A DNA stretch of 14,956 nt from positions 1-14,956 of the forward strand of contig JAUSPM010000035.1 of NCBI GenBank assembly GCA_030655675.1, given 5' to 3'. The notes under the pieces are model-generated. The model saw only the letters and a program-made list of their open reading frames with translations. It was not told the DNA's origin and made no database searches. The stretch's first letter is position 1. Every line of letters begins with the position of its first letter. This stretch comes from Methanosarcinaceae archaeon. GTDB taxonomy: Archaea > Halobacteriota > Methanosarcinia > Methanosarcinales > Methanosarcinaceae. Below, in pieces: positions 7,041-14,300 of the stretch. The position numbers and the translations under genes were made by a program.

Positions 7041-7059
7041 GGATTCTTATCGTACTTAC

Positions 7060-7632
7060 ATGACAGACGTTATGCTGATTTGGGATACTCCACTGCTTTT
7101 TGAGAAACTGTTTGTAGATAATGATCTCAAATGCCAGCGCATATTGTCACAAGCAGTTGGGACACCATTTTTACCATCCTGCAAATGTATAATTATCCCG
7201 ACAGGTTTCGCGAACCCTGATTATACGAAGATACGCCCGGGCATCGAGCGAAACGGAAGGGCATTTGAAAAATTTGTGAAAAACGGCGGCATACTTGTGA
7301 TTTTTGGACCAATGGTTTCGGAATATCACTACGATTGGTTGCCGATGAAACTGACTTATATGCAAGAACACGGCTCGACCCTTGTTCAAAAAGTTGATGA
7401 ACACGGTGCGCAGTCTATCATGCCGGATGGTGACATTGAGATGTCGATCGAATGTGATGGTTATTTTTCAGAAACCGATGCCGATGTATTGCTAAACAAC
7501 AGTGATGGAAAACCGATCATGGTTGCCAAAGATACTGGAGACGGGATTATTATTGCAACTACGATCCACGAATTTCCGTCGGCTGATTTTCTTTCATGGG
7601 TCATGAGCCGCGCAAAAATGTCAAGGATATAA
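7060..7632 (+). CDS. Conserved hypothetical, class I GATase/ThuA-like fold
   Basis: 190-aa soluble protein. Alternating strands and helices, with CIIIPTGFANP at residues 43-53 and FVKNGGILVIFGP at about 71-83, recall the flavodoxin-like core of ThuA/class I glutamine-amidotransferase-like proteins, where a GG-x-L-V-I-F-G strand follows a helix. The C-terminal part (GDGIIIATTIHEFPSADFLSW) resembles the closing strand of that fold. No convincing Cys-His-Glu triad is visible: the single early Cys lies at a strand start, so it may not be catalytic. The function is unknown. It is divergent from the zinc-ribbon methyltransferase and shares its promoter gap, which hints at linked roles. The start is fixed by TATA spacing rather than by a ribosome site. 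Confidence 0.65.
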   Translation: MTDVMLIWDTPLLFEKLFVDNDLKCQRILSQAVGTPFLPSCKCIIIPTGFANPDYTKIRPGIERNGRAFEKFVKNGGILVIFGPMVSEYHYDWLPMKLTYMQEHGSTLVQKVDEHGAQSIMPDGDIEMSIECDGYFSETDADVLLNNSDGKPIMVAKDTGDGIIIATTIHEFPSADFLSWVMSRAKMSRI

Positions 7633-7688
7633 AGCAGGTTTAGTGGACAAAAATGTTTAGAAATATTATTTGTCAGCCATTTATATAC

Positions 7689-7695
7689 TTTTTTT
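7689..7695 (+). terminator. T7 tract after the GATase-like gene
   Basis: Seven T's, 57 bases past the stop at 7632 and directly at the left edge of the dispersed repeat. It is a plausible archaeal T-tract terminator without a clear hairpin. Confidence 0.35.
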
Positions 7696-7933
7696 GTATT
7701 TGTTTAGCTGGTATAAAGTTGTGTTGTAGCGTTGCGGATTAATGAGTTGTAAATAAAAAGACACTACCACACGCGCGTAGCGCGGCGCGGTCCTTCACCA
7801 CTGCCCTGAATACACATCGAAGTTTCAATCACTGTCAACATATCTGTTTTTGTATGGATTGCTATACATAAAAACTGCGTATTTTGTGAATGCGAACGGA
7901 TGGTAGGTATGGAACGTGCCGCCTGGCGGCGGT
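7696..7933 (+). repeat. Dispersed ~240-bp repeat, copy A
   Basis: Aligns over its full length with 14301-14539 in the same orientation, roughly 80-85% identical by eye with few indels. There is an exact 41-base block (7790-7830 = 14397-14437) and an exact 28-base block (7888-7915 = 14495-14522). A partial third copy lies at 14611-14766. It contains a GC hairpin (CGCGC-GTA-GCGCG, 7772-7784) and ends in a GCCGCC/GGCGGC hairpin (7919-7931). Open frames across the copies are in different registers, so it does not look protein-coding. It is either a non-autonomous mobile element or a structured RNA/regulatory repeat. Confidence 0.75.
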
Positions 7934-8216
7934 CGCATTGTTTTTACCCAAGTTTGACAGTTGCTACTCTTTCTTGAAGAGAATGTATTCTCATTTGCCT
8001 TGAAATCCCTCAATTTTGTCAGGAAAACCCTTTTGACAGTTTAAAATTAATCAACTAAAAATCTACGTAATTCCCTGTTTTCCCCTCAAAATCAGTGTAT
8101 TCATTGGGTCAAAATTCGCATAGATGAAATTTTTCGAGCCACTTTTCATGTAATCTACGGTAACTGTCAAATTCAATAAGCTTTTTTTGATGAATTTTGT
8201 TGACTTATGCTTCAGT
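7934..8216. other. Decayed sequence without an intact gene
   Basis: Between repeat copy A and the broken toxin I see no convincing gene. A minus-strand frame (8063-8290) has a tail reading FIYANFDPMNTLILRG that looks faintly protein-like but is not recognised. The string TTTGACAGTT occurs at 7953-7962 and 8032-8041 and inverted at 8162-8171. A 14-bp palindrome (GAGAAT-GT-ATTCTC) is at 7979-7992. This may be the remains of an inserted element. Confidence 0.4.
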
Positions 8217-8336
8217 TCATCGAACTTCTTCATATACTGCTTTTGGTATCGAAATATCGCCAAGATCGGATAATATATCCAGCATACCAATTGCAGAAAA
8301 AAAGATCAAGGGTGATGAATTACTGACGATCTTCAT
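8217..8336 (-). pseudogene. Truncated DUF3368/PIN-domain toxin remnant
   Basis: Reading the minus strand from the ATG at 8334-8336 gives a 39-residue peptide that begins MKIVSNSSPLI, continues with IGMLDILSDLGD and ends IPKAVYEEVR before TGA at 8217-8219. This is the N-terminal signature of DUF3368 PIN-like toxins (VSN-[TS]-SPLI, then a helix, then IP-x-AVY-x-EV). Family members run to about 150-160 residues, so roughly three quarters, including the later acidic residues of the PIN site, are missing. No continuation is recognised in any frame downstream. The start overlaps the 3' end of the UPF0175 gene in the usual antitoxin-toxin order. Inference: a toxin inactivated by decay or by an insertion near repeat copy A. 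Confidence 0.7.
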
Positions 8337-8646
8337 CAAATAAACCTAAGCGTTTTGCAGTTTCGATATCCTCTTCCAATTCTGCTACGCCGTAATTTAA
8401 TGGTACGTTTGAATCTTTCATAATACCCAACATCTCAACCAGATTCATTTCAAGCAGATCTGCCATTTTACCGAGTGAGATCTTCCCTTCTCTATAAAGT
8501 TCCAGCAGAAAGTTTTTTTTCACAAAATATTCTACACGATCCTTTCCTATGCCCTGTGAATACAATATGTCACCCGGCAAGTGTATTTCAGTTGTGACCA
8601 TTTTCAGTTCTGCGCCCATTTCCATCATAACTTGTTTGATGTCCAT
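8320..8646 (-). CDS. UPF0175 family antitoxin-like protein
   Basis: Up to 108 aa. From residue 16 (MVTTEIHLPGDILYS) it follows the UPF0175 pattern: a short strand, a helix rich in Leu/Glu, a helix-turn-helix-like core (LYREGKISLGKMADLLEMNLVEMLGIMKDSNVPLNYG), and the closing ELEEDIETAKRLG. UPF0175 proteins are usually the antitoxin partner of DUF3368 PIN-like toxins, and a broken DUF3368 gene does overlap this gene's 3' end. The start is uncertain. A TATA-like GTTTATAATAA lies immediately before the first ATG (8647-8657), which would place transcription near the ATG codons at residues 7, 8 or 10, so the true product may be about 93-102 aa. It would now be an orphan antitoxin, possibly retained as a DNA-binding regulator. 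Confidence 0.75.
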   Translation of the reverse strand: MDIKQVMMEMGAELKMVTTEIHLPGDILYSQGIGKDRVEYFVKKNFLLELYREGKISLGKMADLLEMNLVEMLGIMKDSNVPLNYGVAELEEDIETAKRLGLFDEDRQ

Positions 8647-8703
8647 TTATTATAAACATTTGCACCTGTTGATGTTGTGGTGTTAAAAATTTTACATTGG
8701 TAC

Positions 8704-8725
8704 GACGCCGTAAGTGTACGGTGTC
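8704..8725. terminator. 9-bp hairpin between ABC operon and antitoxin gene
   Basis: GACGCCGTA (8704-8712) pairs with TACGGTGTC (8717-8725), one G.U, across an AGTG loop. It lies 48 bases past the end of the minus-strand ABC permease gene, before the antitoxin promoter. A second small inverted repeat (ACACA/TGTGT) sits between it and the gene. The T-run is weak, so the terminator role is inference. Confidence 0.4.
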
Positions 8726-8773
8726 TATTTTACACATTTAAAATTGTGTGACGGCTTATACGAATGTCATTCA

Positions 8774-9571
8774 TTAAACGATCAGTCTTCTTTTCATCAG
8801 GTTGATCGATAGTACGAACAGCACCAGCGAAGCAATGATAATCCATACCAAATTCAATATCATAAACCAGCTGGGGCTCGCAAGCGTAAGGGCGCGGGTA
8901 ATGCTGACAACGTGCGTAAGCGGTAAAAACGCTATGGCGAAATACTGGGCTGACGCCGGCAGGATTGAAAGCGGGAAGAACGTGCCACTTAAGAGGAACA
9001 TGGGAGTTATAAATAAAAACGTTGGATAGTTCATGGAATTTATGTTCGGGGATATCGCTGTAAAGCACATGCCTATGCTTGCAAAAAGAAGACCTGCTAA
9101 AAAGGATAAAGGAATTACAAGTAATGAGTAACGCAGGTCAATTAGACCAAAGAATGCAATCACAACCAGCATTATGGTCGTATTTATGAGACTGCGGGTG
9201 GCACCCCACAGGATCTCACCAGTGATAACCTCTTCAATACTAAGAGGCGTTGCGATGATGCCATCAAAGGTTTTCTGGTAATACATTCTCACATATGAGC
9301 CGTAGGTGCACTCGAAAAAGGATGAGTTCATAATAGAGATGGCTATCAAAGCCGGAGCAATAAATCTTGGATATGATATGCCCTCGATGCCCTCTATATA
9401 AGTCCCAAGCCCGAACCCCAGGGCGAAAAGATACAGCAGCGGTTCAAGGAACGGCGGGATGAAATTCACTTTAAAAGTCTTCATAAACACGTCCATATTC
9501 CGGTGCCAGACCTTCCATACCCTGTAACTGAGTTTTGGTATCTTGAAATATGATATAATTGAAATAGCCAT
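8774..9571 (-). CDS. ABC-2 type transporter permease
   Basis: 265-aa integral membrane protein with about six membrane helices, in the ABC-2 exporter layout: a charged N-terminal segment with VWHRNMDVFMKTFK, the first helix with FLEPLLYLFALGFGLG, the family-typical external stretch (YIEGIEGISYPRFIAPALIA), the coupling-helix region FDGIIATPLSIEEVITGEI, and LSGTFFPLSILP before the last helices. Such permeases dimerise with a DrrA-type ATPase to export drugs, lipids or polysaccharides; the substrate cannot be read from the sequence. I chose the ATG at 9569-9571 because GGGAG lies about 8-10 bases upstream. A GTG at 9578-9580 is in frame and would overlap the ATPase stop by 4 bases, so 268 aa is the alternative. 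It forms a tight operon with the ATPase. Confidence 0.88.
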   Translation of the reverse strand: MAISIISYFKIPKLSYRVWKVWHRNMDVFMKTFKVNFIPPFLEPLLYLFALGFGLGTYIEGIEGISYPRFIAPALIAISIMNSSFFECTYGSYVRMYYQKTFDGIIATPLSIEEVITGEILWGATRSLINTTIMLVVIAFFGLIDLRYSLLVIPLSFLAGLLFASIGMCFTAISPNINSMNYPTFLFITPMFLLSGTFFPLSILPASAQYFAIAFLPLTHVVSITRALTLASPSWFMILNLVWIIIASLVLFVLSINLMKRRLIV

Positions 9572-9576
9572 GTTTT

Positions 9577-10515
9577 TCACTCCCTGAGCTTTCTGCCTGC
9601 GAATTTCAAAAAAACGTCCTCAAGCGTGGCAGAACGGGCGGTTATAAACCCGAGATGGCATTCTTCCAGCAATGCTGATGTAATGTCATGTGGATTGTTC
9701 GTATGTATCTGTATCCTGTCCCCCACAACCTCATACTTCATGTCCTTTCGCTGTAAACATGCCTTCACTTCAGGATTATTCTCGGCCTCCACAACATTTG
9801 TCCCGACATATTCCCTGACCAGTTCATCAGGTTTTCCTTCAACCAGGATCTTACCGTGGTCCATTATAACAAGCCTGTCACATAACCGCTCCGCTTCATC
9901 AAGGTAGTGGGTGGTCAGAATTATCGTATTTCCTTTATCCCTCATGCTTTTTATCTTATCCCAGATCAGATGCCGTGCCTGGGGGTCGAGCCCGATAGTG
10001 GGTTCATCCAGAACCAGCAGTCCTGGTTTATTGACAAGTGCCCTTGCAAGCATCAACCGCCGTTTCATGCCACCTGATATTTTCTCAATCAAGGTGTCTC
10101 TTTTCTCACTAAGCTGGAAAAAATCCAGAAGTTCTTCTATTATCTCTTTTGCCTCATCTCGGGGAATATCAAAATACCGTGAATATACCATGAGGTTCTC
10201 ATACACAGTAAAATCAGGGTCGAGGTTATTCTCTTGCGGCGCCACCCCCAGAAGTTTCTTGATCTCCTGCTGATGCGTATCTACATCCATCCCGAAAACT
10301 TCAAGCCTTCCCCCTGTCCTGGGCGACACGCATTGTATCATCTTCATTGTGGTAGTCTTGCCTGCGCCATTCTGACCAAGAAAGCCAAACACCTCACCCT
10401 TTCGGACATTAAAACTCACGCCATCTACTGCACGAAACTCGTCAAATCTTTTTTCCAAGCCTTCTGCTACAATTATTGAATTGGTAATGCGTGGATTCGC
10501 AATCGCTGAATTCAT
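9577..10515 (-). CDS. ABC transporter ATP-binding protein (DrrA-like)
   Basis: About 312 aa. Numbered from the upstream GTG at 10530, it has Walker A GQNGAGKTT (52-60), Q-loop APQEN (Q98), signature SGGMKRR (151-157), Walker B LLVLDEP (170-176), the D-loop GLDP and H-loop TTHY (H207). The C-terminal ~90 residues are the usual extension of DrrA/NodI-type exporter ATPases, closing with TLEDVFLKFAGR. It powers the permease encoded immediately downstream. ATG at 10515 is preferred over GTG at 10530. Neither has a clear ribosome site, and a TATA-like CTATTATAG near 10561 fits either. The first ~20 residues are low-complexity (a repeated GAATTCA in the DNA), so the true start may be later still. 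It is complete, with every ATPase motif intact. Confidence 0.92.
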   Translation of the reverse strand: MNSAIANPRITNSIIVAEGLEKRFDEFRAVDGVSFNVRKGEVFGFLGQNGAGKTTTMKMIQCVSPRTGGRLEVFGMDVDTHQQEIKKLLGVAPQENNLDPDFTVYENLMVYSRYFDIPRDEAKEIIEELLDFFQLSEKRDTLIEKISGGMKRRLMLARALVNKPGLLVLDEPTIGLDPQARHLIWDKIKSMRDKGNTIILTTHYLDEAERLCDRLVIMDHGKILVEGKPDELVREYVGTNVVEAENNPEVKACLQRKDMKYEVVGDRIQIHTNNPHDITSALLEECHLGFITARSATLEDVFLKFAGRKLRE

Positions 10516-10530
10516 AACCGATGAATTCAC

Positions 10531-10756
10531 AGATGCTGTTTTAATCGTTAAATGTTCTATAATAGATCCCCATTATGCTATATGTAGAATCTATCATTTC
10601 TACTTTTCGTGTTATTTCGTGGGGGTGTGGGCGATTGGCACACTCTAATGCAAAGTGGACACAGAATTTAGTTTCTTTAGTTTGATTGAACTGCGCCGTC
10701 TGCGGCGTGTCAATGCATCTGAATCAAAACCAGATAAACAATTAAAAAAATAATGA
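10531..10756. other. Intergenic stretch between ABC operon and tRNA
   Basis: Gene-free. It contains the likely ABC promoter (TATA-like about 10557-10565), an inverted repeat GTAGAA/TTCTAC (10584-10589 / 10598-10603), a small GC hairpin CGCCG-TCTG-CGGCG (10694-10707) reminiscent of the GC hairpin closing the dispersed repeat copies, and the tRNA terminator tract. Confidence 0.45.
10744..10750 (-). terminator. T7 tract after tRNA-Thr
   Basis: Seven A's on the plus strand (T7 on the minus strand) start 7 bases past the tRNA discriminator base; a standard archaeal tRNA terminator. Confidence 0.6.
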
Positions 10757-10830
10757 AGCCTCGAGCGTGATTCGAACACGCGACCTAGTGATTACAAATC
10801 ACTCGCTCTGCCGGGCTGAGCCACCGAGGC
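10757..10830 (-). tRNA. tRNA-Thr (anticodon TGT)
   Basis: The minus strand folds into a complete cloverleaf. The acceptor GCCTCGG pairs with TCGAGGC (last pair G.U), the D-stem is GCTC/GAGC, the anticodon stem AGTGA/TCACT encloses the loop TTTGTAA with anticodon TGT, the variable loop is AGGTC, and the T-arm is GCGTG-TTCGAAT-CACGC. The discriminator is T73, as usual for archaeal threonine tRNAs. CCA is not encoded (TCATTA follows) and there is no intron. It reads ACA codons. The promoter must lie in the gap towards the aldolase gene, where TTTATTTGC on the minus strand (about 10863-10871) is a candidate. Confidence 0.95.
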
Positions 10831-10903
10831 GCTATGAATGCAACTCATAGATACAATCATAGCAAATAAATGTTATGGCAGACGTAACCTATTCCAGATA
10901 ATC

Positions 10904-11461
10904 ATGTGGCAAGAAATATCAAAGATCGGGAAAAAGCTTGTTGACCACGGGCTTGTTGAATCACACTTCGGCAACATCAGCGTGCGGATTGGCAACAAGA
11001 TGCTGATAACCAGAAGCGGCAGTGCCCTGGATGAGATCACTGAGAACAGCGTGGTCGAAGTTGAAATTGAAGGCACATCGGGACTTGACCTGATCGCATC
11101 ATCCGAAGCCATTGTGCATCGTGCGATATACAAGGACACATCCGCCCTCGCCATCATACATGCGCACTGCCAGTTTGCAGTAACATTGTCATTGCTTGCG
11201 GATTCTGATTCCAATTCCATAGTGCCGGTTGACAGCGAGGGGCAGTATTTCCTGCACGAGATCCCTATTGTTAAGGGCGGCATCGGTACGCCGGAACTTG
11301 CAAGGAACACCGCGCGCGCGTTGAGTGAACACAAAGGTGCGATCGTTTACAGTCACGGCACTTTTGCAACTGGAAAGATACTCGAAGAAGCATATGTGGT
11401 CACAACACAGATCGAGCACTCATGTACGATAAAATACTATTATGATCTGGCACGGAAATGA
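10904..11461 (+). CDS. Class II aldolase/adducin family protein (FucA-like)
   Basis: 185-aa zinc-dependent class II aldolase of the L-fuculose-1-phosphate aldolase type. The visible motifs are GNISVRIG near the N-terminus (phosphate-binding region), SSEAIVHRAIY containing the catalytic Glu, IIHAHCQF with two zinc-binding His, and VYSHGTF with the third His, in the order Glu-His-His-His seen in FucA. Methanogen homologues cleave fuculose-1-phosphate-type substrates and have been linked to lactaldehyde supply for coenzyme F420; the assignment to that role here is inference. I chose ATG at 10904 because the longer frame from 10838 adds a non-homologous stretch reaching almost to the tRNA. A TATA-like AAATAAATG at about 10864 fits a near-leaderless start. 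Confidence 0.85.
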   Translation: MWQEISKIGKKLVDHGLVESHFGNISVRIGNKMLITRSGSALDEITENSVVEVEIEGTSGLDLIASSEAIVHRAIYKDTSALAIIHAHCQFAVTLSLLADSDSNSIVPVDSEGQYFLHEIPIVKGGIGTPELARNTARALSEHKGAIVYSHGTFATGKILEEAYVVTTQIEHSCTIKYYYDLARK

Positions 11462-11522
11462 CTGGAAAAACAGTGATGTTTACAAAAACATTAAATCAAA
11501 CAAGCACTATCTAAAATAACAC

Positions 11523-12131
11523 ATGACCTTCAATTACTTCCGCCCATTAGCCTCTAAATTCATTGAACCTATGGCAATAGCATTTGCAAAAGCAGGCATA
11601 TCTCCAAATGCAGTTTCAATCATATCACTCATATTTGCTGCAATGGCAGGGATATATTTCTATTATGCAGATGGCAATCCCAAAATTGTGCTTATTGCAG
11701 GTTTATTTGTATTCCTCAACTCATTTCTGGATGCAATGGATGGCGCAATGGCCAGGCATCTTAAAATAGCAAGCTTAAAAGGCGACTTTTTAGACCACGT
11801 GATCGACCGCTATTCAGATGTGTTCATCATCTGCGGCATCTTTCTTGGAGGGCACGTTGACTGGAGGATAGGTGTAGTCGCAATCGTTGGTGTTCTCCTA
11901 ACAAGTTATCTCGGGACACAGGCTCAGGCACTCAATATAGGGCGGTACTATGGCGGAGTGATGGGACGGGCTGACAGACTGATCCTGATAATACTGGCGT
12001 CCATCATATATTTTGTATATCCTATCTGCGTGTCAGGTTTTTCAGCACTTGGCTGGGTAATGATCGCAATAGCGGTTGGCAGTCATATCACAGCATTGCA
12101 GCGGATCATCCATATATGGAAGAGCCTCTAA
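11523..12131 (+). CDS. CDP-alcohol phosphatidyltransferase, probable archaetidylinositol phosphate synthase
   Basis: 202-aa polytopic membrane enzyme. The complete family signature DG-x2-AR-x8-G-x3-D-x3-D lies at about residues 78-100 and supplies the metal-binding aspartates and the catalytic base. About six membrane helices follow the usual order, and the YGGVMGRADRLIL stretch after the fourth helix is typical of archaeal inositol-phosphate-using members. The predicted reaction is CDP-archaeol plus 1L-myo-inositol-1-phosphate giving archaetidylinositol phosphate, at the cytoplasmic membrane. Assignment to this substrate rather than glycerol phosphate or serine rests on that stretch and is moderately sure. 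The start has no strong ribosome site; CTAAAATAAC lies just upstream. It is followed by a T-rich tract. Confidence 0.8.
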   Translation: MTFNYFRPLASKFIEPMAIAFAKAGISPNAVSIISLIFAAMAGIYFYYADGNPKIVLIAGLFVFLNSFLDAMDGAMARHLKIASLKGDFLDHVIDRYSDVFIICGIFLGGHVDWRIGVVAIVGVLLTSYLGTQAQALNIGRYYGGVMGRADRLILIILASIIYFVYPICVSGFSALGWVMIAIAVGSHITALQRIIHIWKSL

Positions 12132-12167
12132 TTCCTTACAAAAAAAGATGCACCGCCTGTGTGTGAC

Positions 12168-12178
12168 TTTTATTTTTT
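12168..12178 (+). terminator. T-rich tract after the phosphatidyltransferase gene
   Basis: TTTTATTTTTT, 36 bases past the stop, within an 85-bp intergenic gap. An archaeal T-tract terminator is likely. Confidence 0.4.
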
Positions 12179-12216
12179 GGATAACTTAATGTAACAATAA
12201 ATCCAATTGGACACTT

Positions 12217-12663
12217 ATGCCAGTGCCAATTCCAGATAAAGGATATGAATATTTTGAGCACACAGCCGATGCTAAATTCAAGGCATATGGCACGACACTG
12301 GAAGAAGCATTCCAAAACGCTGCTGTTGCCATGTTCAATGTGATGATAGATACCAGCAAGATATCAAATGAGGTTTCGGAAAAAATAGAACTCACATCAG
12401 CAGACCTTGATGGATTGGCTGTAGACTGGTTATCGGAACTTCTCTACCTCTTCGAGGTTGAACGGGTGGTATTCGGAAAGTTTAAAATCGACAACATCAC
12501 AGAACACGATGGGGATTATTCACTATCAGCGATTGCCTATGGCGAACCTCTTGACCTGTCGCGGCATAAGTTTGACACTGAAGTGAAGGCAGTTACCTAC
12601 AACGAGTTGAAAGTTGAGGAAACAACTGATGGCTGGGTTGTGCAGGTCGTAGTGGATACTTAA
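12217..12663 (+). CDS. Archease, RtcB activator
   Basis: 148-aa archease. The hallmark N-terminus is YEYFEHTADAKFKAYGTTLEEAFQNAA, whose HTAD carries a conserved acidic metal ligand. Next come a WLSELLYLFEVERVVF helix/strand and the C-terminal KAVTYNELKVEE...VVDT, all in family order and at normal length. Archease speeds guanylation of RtcB and broadens its nucleotide use, so that RNA ligation turns over. The RtcB gene lies 123 bp downstream on the same strand, a pairing common in archaea. The transcript may be separate from that of RtcB because the gap carries its own TATA-like sequence. The start has no clear ribosome site; AATAAATCC about 22 bases upstream may be the TATA box, giving a leaderless message. 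Confidence 0.92.
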   Translation: MPVPIPDKGYEYFEHTADAKFKAYGTTLEEAFQNAAVAMFNVMIDTSKISNEVSEKIELTSADLDGLAVDWLSELLYLFEVERVVFGKFKIDNITEHDGDYSLSAIAYGEPLDLSRHKFDTEVKAVTYNELKVEETTDGWVVQVVVDT

Positions 12664-12786
12664 CTGTAACTATAATTGCAACTTTGATTAACACTGTTCA
12701 AAATTCAAACAACATGTTCATACGCATTATCGACATATTATCATTTTACATAAGATTTAAACTAAAAACGGGTGGGAGGCACTAAC

Positions 12787-14256
12787 ATGATAGATGAAAC
12801 TGATATGACTGACGCTTTTGACTTGGTTAAAAAAATAGATGACAACACATGGGAATTATCGGATGATTATAAGCCTGGCATGAGGGTCCCGGGGCGCATC
12901 TTTGTATCGGAAAATTTGATGCATGGTCTTGATAGAAAGACTCTTGACCAGGTGGCGAACGTTGCAACCTTACCCGGAATTCAGAGATATTCCATGGCAA
13001 TGCCTGATGCTCATCTTGGCTATGGTTTTCCTATTGGGGGTGTTGCCGCATTCGACAAGGAAGAAGGTGTGATAAGTCCTGGTGGGGTGGGTTTTGATAT
13101 CAATTGCGGGGTTCGTCTTATCCGGACGAACTTGCAGGAAGAGGACGTGCGTCCACGTATGAAAGAATTAATGTCAAAGCTCTTCAGCGAGATCCCATCA
13201 GGTGTGGGTTCAAAAAGCAGGATACGTGCATCTGATAGTGAACTCGATGATGCTTTTATACATGGTTCCCGCTGGGCTGTTGAAGCAGGATATGGGGTTG
13301 AGGCTGACATTGAACACTGCGAAGGCAGTGGTCATATTGAAGGCGCTGATCCGGCACACGTAAGTGACAAAGCCCGCAAACGCGGAAAACCACAATTCGG
13401 AACACTTGGAAGTGGCAATCATTTCCTTGAAATACAGTATGTGGATAAGATATACGAACACGACGCAGCTTCTACATTTGGCCTTGAGGAGGGGCAAGTA
13501 ACTATCATGATACACTGTGGCTCTCGTGGTGCAGGTCATCAGATATGTACTGACCACCTGCGCGTACTTTCACAGGCTGTCAAAAAATATGGCATCGATC
13601 TGCCAGATAAACAACTTGCATGTGCACCAGCGCAATCAAATGAAGCCCAGAACTATTTCAAGGCAATGGCATGCGGTGCCAATTATGCATGGGCTAACAG
13701 GCAAGTAATAACACACTGGACACGTGAGGTTTTCGAGAATTTCTTTAGAAAGGATATGGATGATCTTGGCATGGATCTTGTCTATGATGTTGCTCACAAT
13801 GTCGCAAAACTGGAGGAGCACAGAATCGATGGCAAGAAAAAAGAAGTATATGTGCACCGAAAAGGTGCGACACGCGCATTCCCACCAGGGCATCATGACG
13901 TGCCATCTGCTTATCGCGCTGTTGGCCAGCCAGTTCTAATTCCGGGCAGTATGGGAACAGCATCTTATGTCCTGCACGGAACAGAAGCGGCAATGGATAT
14001 TTCATTCGGAAGCGCTTGCCATGGTGCCGGACGTGTGATGAGCCGCTCTCATGCAAAGCATGAGTTTCATGGAGAGGATATTATGAAAGAGCTTGAAGCA
14101 CAGGGCATTACTGTAAAAGCCACACATCCATCTGTGATTGCCGAAGAGGCACCAGGCGTTTATAAATCTAGCAGCGAAGTGGTGAATGTAGTGCACAATG
14201 TAGGAATTGCCAAAAAGGTTGCACGAGTTCTACCGATAGGGGTTGCGAAGGGTTAA
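12787..14256 (+). CDS. rtcB: tRNA-splicing ligase RtcB (3'-phosphate/5'-OH RNA ligase)
   Basis: 489-aa GTP/Mn-dependent RNA ligase that joins tRNA exon halves after intron removal, using 2',3'-cyclic phosphate or 3'-phosphate and 5'-OH ends. All active-site residues are visible: D104 and C107 in DINCG, H212 in GSGNHFLE, H243 in MIHCGSRGAGH, H337 in YDVAHNVAK, and the guanylated H412 in GSACHGAGR, each offset by 8-9 from Pyrococcus RtcB. The length is normal and no intein is present, unlike some archaeal RtcB genes. The start is the ATG at 12787, with GGAGG at 12775-12779 seven bases upstream; an in-frame GTG at 12772 would itself overlap that ribosome site. The promoter candidate is TTTAAACTA near 12752. 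Archease lies just upstream. Confidence 0.96.
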   Translation: MIDETDMTDAFDLVKKIDDNTWELSDDYKPGMRVPGRIFVSENLMHGLDRKTLDQVANVATLPGIQRYSMAMPDAHLGYGFPIGGVAAFDKEEGVISPGGVGFDINCGVRLIRTNLQEEDVRPRMKELMSKLFSEIPSGVGSKSRIRASDSELDDAFIHGSRWAVEAGYGVEADIEHCEGSGHIEGADPAHVSDKARKRGKPQFGTLGSGNHFLEIQYVDKIYEHDAASTFGLEEGQVTIMIHCGSRGAGHQICTDHLRVLSQAVKKYGIDLPDKQLACAPAQSNEAQNYFKAMACGANYAWANRQVITHWTREVFENFFRKDMDDLGMDLVYDVAHNVAKLEEHRIDGKKKEVYVHRKGATRAFPPGHHDVPSAYRAVGQPVLIPGSMGTASYVLHGTEAAMDISFGSACHGAGRVMSRSHAKHEFHGEDIMKELEAQGITVKATHPSVIAEEAPGVYKSSSEVVNVVHNVGIAKKVARVLPIGVAKG

Positions 14257-14300
14257 TTCGTAAAACTTCCAGTTATTCCATAAAGTGTAATAAGAAAATT

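Noticed and set aside
7821..7830. GTTTCAATC in the dispersed repeat recalls the end of some archaeal CRISPR repeats
   Set aside because: No evenly spaced copies or spacers exist; each occurrence belongs to the ~240-bp repeat copies A and B.
8063..8290. 75-aa minus-strand frame as an intact small gene
   Set aside because: Its first part is the wrong register of the broken DUF3368 toxin and there is no promoter or ribosome site; the C-terminal part is unrecognised, though it may be a remnant of something else.
8774..10515. ABC exporter as a novel defence or bacteriocin system
   Set aside because: Both proteins look like ordinary DrrA/ABC-2 exporters, and no peptide precursor or modifying enzyme is next to them.
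10838..10903. Longer N-terminus for the class II aldolase
   Set aside because: The added residues (MQLIDTIIANKC...) do not fit the family's N-terminus and the start would lie 8 bases from the tRNA; ATG at 10904 begins directly at the conserved helix.
12772..12786. GTG start for rtcB five codons upstream
   Set aside because: The GTG overlaps the GGAGG ribosome site that is perfectly spaced for the ATG at 12787.
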